Shown in pieces: positions 20,519 through 32,268 of a stretch of 64,000 nt of DNA. Each line of letters opens with the position of its first letter. Position 1 is the first letter of the stretch. Origin of the DNA: Dioscorea cayenensis subsp. rotundata (lineage: Eukaryota; Streptophyta; Magnoliopsida; Dioscoreales; Dioscoreaceae); assembly GCF_009730915.1 (NCBI RefSeq), contig NC_052489.1:26529916-26593915 (forward strand), read 5' to 3'. The position numbers and the translations under genes were made by a program. Below the pieces are notes generated by a model, which was not told where the DNA came from, searched no databases, and saw only the letters and a program-made list of their open reading frames with translations.

Positions 20519-23500
20519 ATGGAGCGGATCCGGACCAGGAGCCCCGTCTATTCCCGCCAGAAGAGCAACTCCGACTCCTCGTCGGCGGCGGCGGCTGCGC
20601 CGCCCGCCGCCCCTTCATCTCCGGTGATGTCCCCAATGCACCGCCACATACGCACATCCTCCGGCGGTGGTGCGGCCGTCTCCCGACGCCAGCAGAACTC
20701 CGCCACCCGCGCGGCCATGCAGCGGCTCGCCAGAGTCATGGCGCACCAGCCCTCAAACGATGCCGGAAGCAGCAGCGATGAGGATGACGACGACCTTATT
20801 CCCGTCGTCGAGCACAGTACCCCCCGCCGCTCCCAGCGGTCCCCTTCCCCTGCCGTCTTAGGTTCGTCTCTCTCCTCCCATTTGTTAGGGTTTTCTTCAT
20901 CTTCGCTTTTGATTTTGTTTCGTATTAGTTAGGTCGATACCTTGCGGAGCAAACGTCCAGCGTGCTTTCCACATCTAATGCTCGGCCATCCATGGCGGTG
21001 AAGACATCTGCCACGTTGATACCTCCTATCAAGCCATCATCGAGGGCCCTCTCTGCTACGTTGCCTTCAGAGTCCATCTTGAGTAATCGAAGAGAAAAAA
21101 GGTTTGTTTTTTTGCTCTTTTATTATCAGTTGTTTTTACTAGTATAGTAAGGTGAAATTAATTCTTGAAACTTTGGAAAAACATACTTCTTTAGATCTAA
21201 TTGTGAAAATCCTTGAGCCATGGTCCCTACTGGTTTTTGCCATTTTTTGGATTGGATGTGGCTCATTGCATGTCATTTCTTGAGTTGTATCCAGTTTGTG
21301 GAGATAGAAAAGTACTGGGAATTTCATTTCTATCTTTTTATGTTAAAATTTGGTGATTGCTTGCTCATATTAATCAGTGGCAAATTCTTTATTATGTTAA
21401 AAATGATGAGTTTTAACCATTTATATTTCCTGGTATGTATTTTCTGATTACCTTGTATCAGAATTGCCGTTGCTTCGTTTCTGTTTTTTATTCACAGAAA
21501 ACATGCATTCATTATTTAAACCCAACCTTTAAGTAGTATTCATGCAAGTGCAAAGCTTTTTCTAAGACCATATTTTGCATTGCTTTTATAAAAACTTAGG
21601 TATCGACCTTAATAGGATGCAGAATTTTGGGTTGTTTTCATAGTTCTGCTAGTAATATGTTTACTTCAGATTTGTCCCGTTGTTAATTTTTCTGATTCTT
21701 GAATTTGTTGCTTTGATAGTCTTTTTACTTTTTATTTCACACCTGCTTCTCACAAAAATAAAAATACCATGGTTTCGTTGGTACTTTTTGAAATTTGTTT
21801 TGCTTAGGATGTCGGTTGATTTGGGGACCTTGAACACACGAGAAACTGCCCCTCCTCGTTCATCTTCTGCCCTCCAAGATGAGGTAATATTTTGGTAGAT
21901 AATCTATCTGTGTAATGATAGATATCATCTTTAACAGACTGCTGATATGGATCTTTATAAGTTATTTTTTTCTTCGTACATGTATCTTTGCCATCCTACT
22001 GAAACTGTTGTTTTGTTGCCCAATGGTAGTGGATTGTGGATTGTTTAAAATTTTATCTTTGGTTGTTTTATTTATATCGCAGATCGATATGCCACAGGAA
22101 GAGAACGAAAACATTATTGAAAAGGTGGGATTTTATTAAATGCATATATCTGAAGGTTTGGTTACCTGTATATGGGATTTTTTTTACCAATAGAATAGCT
22201 TCCTTTTTCTTCCTGCACCCTTTCATATTTCTGTTTTTAGTGTTCCCAGCTTAGAATTGCAGAGGGAATATATGAAGAAGCAGAGGCAAGAGTTAAACAA
22301 CTTGAAAAACAGGTTTGCTTTTTACTCATACTCAGGCGAAAAAATTCAAGTCTCTTAACTTGATTGTTATCATGAATTGATGGATGGCAGACATAGCAAG
22401 GGTAATCCATAGCATGTTAAACTTTATACTTCACATGTTTTGCTCAGTTTAGTATACTCAATGGATTAATTTAAGAATGACATCAATAGCCATTACTGGT
22501 GGTTCTTTTTCCAAATTTCTGAACATTTGAATTGTGATGACTAACATCATCTATTTACGATGCAAGTTGAACCCTAATATTTGCTGCAGAATGCTTCGAA
22601 TGCTGCTTTGCAAACCCGTCAGGCTATGAATGAAGAGATCTCAGCCCTTAGATCTGCGACCAAGGTATGGCTTATTCAAAGTTCAAACTGTTTTAAGAAA
22701 TAACCTAAGCTGTTCTATTATTCTGTGGTTTTTGCACAAACTAATATAATTCTCAAGTTTAGAAAGCAAGTAATGAGGCAGCATCAAAAGCTGAGAATAT
22801 TCATGAAGGTGATTCTGAGATTAGATCTCTCAGAACAACTGCACAAAGAATGATGCTAACTCAAGAGGAGATGGTATGGACATAAGCTTTGTCCAACCAA
22901 TATTAATCTTCTCCTGGTTTTTCTTTGTTCATGATTTCTTTTGTATCCTTCTTAGGAGGAGGTGGTTCTCAAGAGGTGTTGGCTTGCTAGATATTGGAAA
23001 TTATGTGTACAACATGGTAAGATGATTTGTGGTCTTTACTTCTGCTAGAACATCGTGCTGTTTGGACAATTGAATGTTATTATTAATTTTAACTGTCTGT
23101 TTCTTTTGATAATCACTCCCTTGCATCACTTTTTTTATTTTGTCACAACTATAGGACTTTTTTTTTATTCTATATTATCTGATTAGGGACCTGGATGCTG
23201 GCTCTTATGGTGATAAGGTTTTTGATGAAGCTGAGCGTGGGAAAGAGTAATTTTCATATGTAGATAGAATATTAGAATTTCCCACTCTTGTGATGCTGGT
23301 GATCTTGTAATTTATCTCCTAGTATCTTTCTATGGTAGCTAAATTTAATTGTGATTATTGGGCTAAAACCACTAGTGGCCTCTGAGTATGGTGATAAGGT
23401 TTTTGATGAAGTTGAGAGTGGGAAAGAGTAATTTTCTTATGTAGATAGAATATTAGAATTTCCCACACTTTTGATGCTGGAGATCTTGTAATTTATCTCC

Positions 23501-26500
23501 TAGTATCTTGCTGTGATAACTAAATCTAATTGTGATGTATTGGGCTAAAGCTACTAGTGGCCTATAAAGTATGGGGAATTGTTGGTTATGGCTTTTATAA
23601 ATAAAGTTTTTTTGTTTTTTGTTCTCTAAACTTCACAATATTGGGCAAAGGGGTCAGATGACTAAAAAAGCATGTAGTTTAGGGCCTAGATTGAAAATTT
23701 TCTTTTTTAACTTTATAGTCATAAGGAATCGGGCCCAAGCTTTAGGAGCCACTAGCGGCTTTAGTCTTAATATATTTAATAAAATTCAAGTACTCTTAAA
23801 ATTTAAGAATAGATAAAAGGATGAAATCTAGTTTTGTAGGATTTAAAATTTCAAAAAAAAATAATTAAAAAAATTCTCTGGGTCTTGGTCAAAATAGCTG
23901 GGTTTCCCTTTTTTTTATTGGTTTGTTAACCAGCACCCTACCAGTCATTCCATGATCAATATATTGAGATATGCCTACTTCATGACTAGTGTTTGAGTTT
24001 CTGATCTTATATATAAACTAACATTACCAAAGTAAGGCTTACTGCCTTGGTGTTATAGAAAGAACTTTAAATTCAGTACGCTCTCGTTTGTGCTGGTGCA
24101 TCTGCTACAAACTTAAGCTTGTGCATCCTCTTTATTTGCTAATCCTGTTCCTTTGGCTATAATTTTAATGGTGTGGGTGACGGCATTATGTACACTTGTT
24201 TGTTGTTCAGAAATTCTTTCGGATATTGCCGAAGATAAATACGAGTATTGGTCATCCTTTGCCCCACTCCCTCTTGAAGTTGTCATTTCTGCTGGACAGA
24301 AGGCTAGAGATAACTGTTCAACAGGTATGCGTTCGATACTAATTGGTCAATGTCAACCTTTTCAAATCTCTCTAGTGAAGTCTCAGATGCAAATTAGAAC
24401 CCAAAATTTATGATTTTGTATTGCTTGTTCTGCCCCTGTTCAATGTATAAAGCTGATTTGGAGGAAGACAAGCTGTCATGGGATGCAAATGATGTACCTG
24501 GGGAAGGAAATATTGAGAGCTTGCTTTTGGTCGAGAAAGGCCTGAAAGAACTGGCTTCATTGAAGGTTCCTGTTCTATCTTTATTTGTGCAATAGTTTCT
24601 TGTCAATTTGTTCATTAGTTCTATCTCCACTATTTTAGGCCGTGTCCTGAGATGCACTTGAGCTATAATAGCGCTTTTATGAGAAGAATGGTTTAAATAT
24701 CTGAGTATTTTCAATATTAATTCTACTCTGGACCTGAAATTCATTTAACTTGAACTCCTTGTTCACTCTGTAATCTAACTGATACATGGCATTCGTAATC
24801 ATTTACATTGGGGTCCATGATCTGTCTTATGTTGGAAGTAATTCGCCTGATTTTATCTTTGTGAAGTATTGCTCAATGAATACAGTGAGATTGGATGATG
24901 AGTTCTATGCTGCAAATTTTTAAGCATTGCCACCTATATCACATTGCATAGTACATGATAAGAGTGGCAGTTTATCCTTGATATTTTTTTTACATTATTG
25001 AAGCGTCTTCATAGCTTGTTTGATTTCTTATATTATAGATCTCTCTTATGACTTTTAAGGTTGAGGAAGCTGTCTTGGTAGCGATTGCTCAACATCGGCA
25101 TGCAAATGTCAGACTTGGTCATTTCTCAGGTCATATACCATGTATCCCATTACCTTTTTGGTATTATTTTTTTCATAGAATAACTATAAATTAAATTTAG
25201 AGATCAATTTTATTTTATCAGATTGTGGTTCAAAACCTCAGGCCAAAATGTTCAATGAAGGTTAAACTTGTGATTAAGATGACTTGGGATGGAAATGAGA
25301 GTGTACACAATACCTGGATTTAAGGGAGATACAATTTGCTTTTGGATACTGCTATATAGCTGATGAATTTCCCGTCATATGATTGATATGTAAAGGAAAC
25401 TCAAGGATGTTGACCTCAAGGTGCTCTTGTAACTTTAAGGGCGACTATTACCTGAGTCCATCTAAATGATAAGCTTCGGTTTATTAAGATTCTGCCTGAT
25501 TTAAGTAATGATTGTCAATCATAAGACATGGTTATCATCATATCATCATATAACTATCTGGAACTCTTTCATGTTTGTTTATATTGGGGTCAGTGAAGAC
25601 TGAAGAGCACTAGAGAATATACTGCAAGTGAAAAGCTCTGGTATGCTAGAAGCGTGAACTGTGAAGTTATTAGTCTTTTTTTTTTCTTAATTATGGATAG
25701 AACATAACAGCAGGGAGGGAGGTGGTGCAAAGACAAAATGTAAAAAATAATGATGCTCATGTATGCTGCTGGTTAGCCTTACAATATGAATTCAAGTAAT
25801 AAGCTTTTAGACGCACAACTTTTGTTTAAATTACTAGTTTATATATTAACATGACCTTGTTGGTATGCTTGTGAGGGTTAGTCTAATCATCTTGTCGATC
25901 CATCTTGACATCATATATTCTTTTAATCAACACATTGCTATAAATCAGTAATTTTTTAAACTAATTATGGCTTCAAATCTGAGGATCATTTCCACCTGCT
26001 TTTAATAGAGATTAGTTCATCTAGCTTGAGTAAATCAGCGGTGAATTATGGTATCTCATTTTGAACTTTATCATCCCTTGTTTGGGGTGGTGGTTGGGTT
26101 AATGAGGGAGGATGGAAGTTCATCAGGCTTTGTTGGTAATATAATCATAATTCATGACTGAACAAATATTGTTCTAATGGGAAAATAGTATAAAATGCTG
26201 ATCAATTTATTGCTCAACCACCTTGGGACAAGAGCACAATAGTTACTGGCGATGATTTACGGATAACTTTCATTTAATGTGGATTAAGATGCTTATCATC
26301 AGCTATACTTTTTGACTTCCAGATCAGGTCTGAGGGGCCTTTTTTAGAATCCTGTTGTTTATTATATTGATGGTTTTTATTTGTTTAAATAACTTTTCAA
26401 TTAAGATTCAAATTATATCAATCACAGGCTTTGGAAGTTACATTATATTTTATGGGATTTAATTTAAAATATCTTATCTGCATTGGTTATGATTGAAAGA

Positions 26501-28093
26501 ACTTCATACCTACACCAGTATTTCATGCCGTGCTATTTTCATCATGTTGCATGACTAAACTTGTAGAAATAAGTTTGAAGTGGTGGTAAGCTCATTTGGA
26601 TTTTGATTATAATGAATTGCTGGGAATGGTATTAATCATGTTTTACTGAATATTCTTTTCTTTTAATAATATAGGTCCTCTGCTTCAAAGCGAAGTTCAA
26701 AATCCTACAGAGACATTTGGTTAGTGTTCCTTAAACCTTAGCATTTTCGCACTCTACTTTCATTAGTGGTGCAGAAAGAACTTTCCTCGTAAAGTTTATG
26801 GGGACACAATGCAACAATACCATACTTAGTTGGAACATAAAGATTATCAGGCAATAATTTGTTAGCAGTTCATGTGGCTTGCTTTTACTGGAGGCTAAAG
26901 TATAGTGATATTTGCTTTCAGAGTTGAATCAGGAGGAGTCAGATGATGTACTCTTCAAGCAGGTCAGTAATGAAAACTCCACTCCACTTGAATTATATGT
27001 GGTATTAGTTTTACTTGGTTTCATTTGCTTTTTTTAAGTTTCCAATTGTTGTTTGACGATTGTTTTTTTTTTTAATGTGTGGTTTTAGATATCTTTGCTG
27101 TTCTGGAGGGTTTTTTTTTTTTGTCAAATAAATTGAGCTAACACATATTATTATATATGATAGAATTATATGGCATGCTGATCATATATTTTTTATAAGT
27201 ATTCATCAATTATAACTTCCCAAATTTATCCTTTCTTCCAGAGCAAATCACATATATAGAAGGTTGTTTTAGAATGCTACTGTGTGATCTGCATGATGTT
27301 ACTTTTCGTTGGCACAAAGCTACATACTCGTGTGTAGCCTACTTCTCTGACTTGTGTGTAGCCTACTTTCTCTGAAACCCTATATCACTAGACTTCTTTG
27401 ATGCTGATGATGTTTTGTTCCAATTTCCTTGCATACTCATACAGAAAACTATTGTCATGCACATGACAATGATTGCTTCTAGTTGACCAGCTATTCTCAA
27501 CTCTAAGCTTCCATCAAGCTGGAACATAAGCATGCAATTGTTTTTTTTTGGCACTCCATTAGTGAGCTGATAGTTGCAGAAATCATCTTCTCATTCAGGC
27601 CTAGCCTTAAATGACAAGGCTTACACTTTCTATTCTTGATTGTGTCATAGACTAACAGAATTTGGGTGCTCAATAACTGGAAATGTATGAATGTGCAAAT
27701 TTCTACAAAGCACTAGTGATCTCGAGGTGTTTTCACTTAAACCAATTTTCCCCATTCTCAGGCTTGGCTTACATACTTTTGGAGGAGAGCGAAAAATCAT
27801 GGCTTGGAGGAGGACATAGCAGATGAACGTTTGCAGTTTTGGATAAACCAAAGCAGCCATTCCCCCACTTTGCAAGATGCAGTTGATGGTAACCTTTTTA
27901 TTTCTCACTTCTCTTCTCTTCTTACATCAAATGCAGTGCTAACACAATAAGTACACCATCCGTCTCAGTTGAACGAGGCCTTTTTGAGTTGAAGAAGTTG
28001 GGAATAGAGTTCCAACTATGGAAAGCCATAAGAGAAGAGAATTTTCCAGATTTTAGTCATCATCAAAGATTCCGCACAGAGTCAGAGCTCTAA
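20519..28093 (+). CDS. SCD2: SCD2-like coiled-coil protein (stomatal cytokinesis defective 2)
   Basis: SCD2 acts with the DENN protein SCD1 in vesicle traffic at the plasma membrane and cell plate. Fifteen exons join in phase, giving 527 residues: 20519-20861, 20933-21101, 21808-21883, 22083-22124, 22241-22312, 22590-22664, 22763-22873, 22956-23016, 24211-24324, 24453-24565, 25060-25129, 26675-26719, 26922-26962, 27762-27888, 27969-28093. The N-terminus is Ser/Ala-rich and disordered with an acidic patch (SSSDEDDDD). Exons 5-8 form a coiled coil ([20 protein letters not shown]). The C-terminal half is conserved: [60 protein letters not shown] and [13 protein letters not shown]. Exon 11 could instead start at 25039, adding seven residues in frame. 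The GC-rich leader starts near 20390. Confidence 0.88.
23206..23568. repeat. 181-bp tandem duplication in SCD2 intron 8
   Basis: Two diverged copies, about 23206-23386 and 23387-23568, are offset by 181 bp. Both start TATGGTGATAAGGTTTTTGA and run through GTAGATAGAATATTAGAATT to ACTAGTGGCCT. Differences are mostly single bases. Confidence 0.9.
27328..27374. repeat. Short tandem duplication
   Basis: GTGTGTAGCCTACTT...CTCTGA occurs twice in direct succession in SCD2 intron 13. It is minor. Confidence 0.7.
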
Positions 28094-29030
28094 GCTTTGC
28101 TGACAGAGATTTTACTCCATGTATAGGTTAATAATAAAACTTTGCTCAATTATCATCATCCTTTTATAATGTCTTCATATGTTCCCATCTTCCCTCTTCT
28201 TAACATCCAAGTTGAAACTTCTTGTGTCCAGGTTCATCCACATTCATTTATTGGTTCACTTGCACACCAGATTTTTTTGCTGTACAGAAGCAATTTAAGG
28301 TTCAATGGCACAAGCGATATAAATTGCCTCAAGTTCTTATCCAACGGTGACTGATCTTATAGTGAATGGTTAATAACACTAGGTTTTTATCACTTTATGA
28401 ATTCCAAATTTTTTTTGTTTTATCTTTTATCTTTTTAACAGTTTAGGTAAATCAAGACATTTCTTATTTACTTGTTTAGAACAGAGCTTTTTGCATGTAT
28501 AAAAAGTCGGATAAATATATCAGTAGTAGCCTGGGAGAAGCTTGAATAAATTCAGATTTCCAGATCCTTCCTGCTATTTTATTTAATAATTTCTAAATTA
28601 AAATAAGTTGGATCAATTTGAGGCCATGGGTTGGTGAGGGATTCCGTTCACACCTGCAACTACAATATTATTTTTGGCCAGATGGTCGTTTGCCAATTAC
28701 TGTGTATGTGCTTTGCTGGCGGTGAACTTACGCTTCTCTTCAATTGTTTGAAAAATAATGCAATAAATCATGGTAGAAATTTTATACTTAAATTATCAAT
28801 AAATCCATAAATTAATTAGCCCAAGAAAATATGAAAAAAAAAAAAAAATATCTTCAATGAAAATACAATCGCTTTAAAATTTTATTTTGAAAATATTTTT
28901 TCATCAAAACGTCACTAGCCACACAGTAATATTGATTTTTTATTAACAAACTCTAGCCAAATCATGCGGTGAGAATTTTCCTATACTAACTGGAGCGTAA
29001 TCGTATCCCACTTCATCGCCCCAGTTTACC
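28094..29030. other. SCD2 3' flank and superoxide dismutase upstream region
   Basis: About 940 bp without a supportable gene. It is AT-rich, with an A run near 28835-28850. I did not find a GTAC copper-response core in the last 100 bp before the TATA box. Confidence 0.5.
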
Positions 29031-29032
29031 AC

Positions 29033-29640
29033 TATAAATATCCATCTTTGGGTTTACCAATCGCTGGCTGCTCGAGAGGAAAAGATCATCCAGATCGGAG
29101 AGGGGGTCACCTGAGGTAAGAACATAGAGCTCTGAATCATTTTAGGGTTTTCTCTGTAGGAATTTCTAGGGTTTTTCTTCTATACGATCGTGTCGATGAC
29201 CGAATCTGGCTGTTGTTTTTGATGTTTCTTTCTTGATCATCCTTAAGCTTTTTATTGTGAATCGGGTTGAAAACATAAATCGACGAGCTCAAGTTGCTAT
29301 TTTTTTTGTAGATAGTAATGTTTCTCTTTGATTTTGCAGTTATTTCTACTCTTTAACAATGATCAAGTTGTTATTAGTTTAGTTTGGTATGAGAATCGCA
29401 CTAAAGGCTTTTGATCTCATCTCATGAAATTATCACCTTAGGATCTGTAGCTTTTTTTCGATTAGTTTCGTATTTGATTTTTTTTTTCTTCAGATTGGTA
29501 CCACAAAGTTTGAAGTTTTGATTTCTATTTGCATTTTTTTTACCCTCTTTCGTTGCTGTAATTATGATTGATTTCTCTTGATCTTGCATTACTTTACTGT
29601 TATTACTGTTATTGAAATTTCTTGTTTGTTTTAGAACACA
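29033..29640 (+). promoter_or_regulatory. CSD1 TATA box, 5' UTR intron and split miR398-type target site
   Basis: TATAAATA lies at 29033-29040. The leader is split by an intron, 29116-29634, with donor CTGAG|GTAAG and acceptor TTTTAG|AACACAG. Joining the exons makes a 21-nt site (29101-29115 plus 29635-29640) that pairs with miR398. From the miRNA 5' end the first 13 bases match without a gap (ACCTGAG|AACACA), covering the seed and the cut site; mismatches fall at miRNA positions 14, 20 and 21. Cleavage would fall between 29111 and 29112. miR398 control of cytosolic and plastid Cu/Zn superoxide dismutases under copper shortage is established in plants. Pairing was judged by eye from memory of the miRNA. 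Confidence 0.75.
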
Positions 29641-29647
29641 GAAAACA

Positions 29648-31659
29648 ATGGTGAAGGCTGTCGCTGTGCTCAATGGAAGTGAGGGCGTGAAGGGCACCGT
29701 CTTCTTCACCCAAGAAGGGGATGGTGATTTCATTACTAGACTGAAGATTTAAGCTTTCTGTCTTTATTGTTTTTGAACTCCATTTAAGGTCTATGTGTTT
29801 GTGTGTTTCTTTGCAGGCTCAACCACTGTAACTGGAAGTGTCTCTGGCCTTAAGCCTGGGCTTCATGGCTTCCATGTTCATGCTCTCGGTGATACCACCA
29901 ATGGCTGTATGTCCACTGGTAATTTGTTCTCCGTCTTATTCATTTGATCCAAGAATTTAGTTAATTTATTTGTGTTGAGATGGTGCCTTTTGCCGGTGCA
30001 GGACCTCATTTTAATCCAGCTGGAAAGGAGCATGGGGCTCCTGAAGATGAGATTCGCCATGCTGGTGATCTTGGAAATGTGACTGCAGGAGAAGATGGTA
30101 ACTTGGCATTTTCTGCATTGCTTAATGAGACTGTGTTACCGTAGGGTATAGTTCAAACATCAATAATACATATGCTAATTATTCTTTGATTGTTCCAGGA
30201 AATGTCTGTTTTACTATTGTTGATTGCCAGGTGATTACTTATGTTCTACATGTTTTTGCTTTTTATTCTTCAAGGAGTGTTTATGTAATTCTAAAAATGG
30301 AGTTGTGGTTTGTTTCTCATGCACAGATTCCCCTCACTGGACCAAATTCTGTCATTGGGAGGGCTGTTGTTGTCCATGCTGATCCTGATGATCTTGGAAA
30401 GGGTAAATTTTTTTCTGATAAGCATAAGCATTGTGTTGATTGGATGATTACTTTGATGGTCTTAATAAGGATATGCATAAAGTTTTTATTCTTGCACATT
30501 TGTTTTTTCTTTATATGTATTTTAATTTTTTTTTAGTTTTTTATTCTTGAGTAAATCTGCTGGTATTGTAGATTGATGGTAACTTTTCCATGCTGCTTTC
30601 TCCAAGTATAACTTTCTGAATACAGTGTGATTGCTTGTGCATGAGAAGAAATGCGTGCCTTGCTCAATTGTATTGTTTAAAATTTAGGGAAGAAAGGGCT
30701 TACCTTTTTGCCCTATCAATTTGGTTATCTGAATGACATTGGAGAAAAAACACTGTAACCTCTCATGGATTATGATATTCCATATAAAATATTGTTAAGT
30801 CCAATTCTTACTCAAACCACCATGGCTTATTAAAATTTTAGAAATTGTATGACGGCCTGGTTTGATGATGTCTAGCTTGCATCTAGGCATCATGATGATT
30901 CCAAACTTTAAATTGTCCAGAACTCTCTTCCTTTTGTTGAAACCCAATTAAGTGGGCAACAGATGTAACAATATGTTCTGTTTTAATATACTATTAAGCA
31001 GTGCTTTGTCAAGAAATTGTTGATAGGATTTGATGTGTGTCTTCCTGTACTCTTTTGATTGTGTTCTAATAATGCTACTTATAGAACTAATTATGTTTAT
31101 ATATGATGTTTGGCCTTTTAATTACTTTCTTTACATTCTGATTCACTAACCTTGTTGAAGTTGCGACTATGTTCCTCCCCTCTGTTTCCTTGTATGCCTT
31201 CTTTCTTTTTTCACATACTGCAGAGTTCTCTGTCGCTTACTCTAGTAGTCGGCCAGCATGTTCCACCTTAGCATCGTGGATTATGGAAAACCTTGTCCTT
31301 ATATCTTTGAATACTTGCACACCAGAAAAATATATTTTCTGTTAGTTAATTAAGCTCACCTATTCTAATGGTTTTGATGTCTACTAAATAGAGCTTCACA
31401 CATCTTATAAGTATATACTGTCCATATGTCCGCATGTTCTTGCTTGTTAAGAAAATAAAAAAGTGAAACAATAGAAAGTATCTCAAAACTTTTTATACTT
31501 CCAGGTGGACATGAACTCAGCAAAACCACTGGAAATGCTGGCGGAAGACTTGCTTGTGGTTGGTTTCTGTTATCCTTGAGATCATTTTATGTAAATTATA
31601 CATGACCAATATATTAATATGTAAGTTTTGTTCCAGGTGTCATTGGACTCCAAGCCTAA
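29648..31659 (+). CDS. CSD1: Cytosolic copper/zinc superoxide dismutase
   Basis: Converts superoxide to oxygen and hydrogen peroxide. Coding exons 29648-29723, 29817-29918, 30002-30097, 30199-30230, 30327-30402, 31505-31558 and 31637-31659 give exactly 152 residues, the standard length of the cytosolic plant enzyme. It starts [16 protein letters not shown] with no transit peptide, which separates it from the plastid form. Metal ligands are in place: [26 protein letters not shown] and [16 protein letters not shown]. The disulfide cysteines are in TNGCMSTG and RLACGVIG. The last residues (IGLQA) lack a peroxisome signal. The intron at 30403-31504 is unusually long for this gene. Regulation by miR398 is suggested by the leader. 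Confidence 0.97.
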
Positions 31660-32268
31660 GTTGCTGGTTCTGAGATCTTGAGAATGTCATGTACCTTGAG
31701 AACATCAGAGTACCTTCTTATCGTTTCTGCCATAATGAGATACTTTGATTAATAAATTAAGGATTCTGGTTGTGTTCAAACAATATTTTGTGTTGATACC
31801 TATCTTGTTCTGTCATATGATCTTCAGAAATGGATGCAATTGTGTGGTCTTTCCCCATTAATACTGAAACTCATTGATCAAGTTATTTGGATATGACACT
31901 AGTATTAGTGTGTGCATCAATACTTAAAACTGAACACAATAAATTGTATGACCGGTTCACACTCCATTAGATATGTCACATGATATGAATGCACATCATA
32001 TGATACATGCTGCACTTGCCACGAATTATAATTATAGTAAATTTCATTTAAATTTAAGCATCACCAAATCAGCTGTCATTCATCTAATTTCCAAAATCAT
32101 GGTGCTTATGAAAAGTTTTAATAAAAAACACAGCAGAGAGCGCATATGCGCCTTTATGATTCAGTCTCTGTTCCTCCAGAATGAGCAACAAAACTTAATA
32201 ACTGACACCAGGATTCAATAAAGAGTTTTTAACAACATTATTAGTCTTCTTCTACAGCGTCTCAGAAT
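31660..32268. other. Spacer between convergent CSD1 and ARF genes
   Basis: Both genes end into this stretch, so it holds their 3' UTRs. No further gene is seen. Confidence 0.6.
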
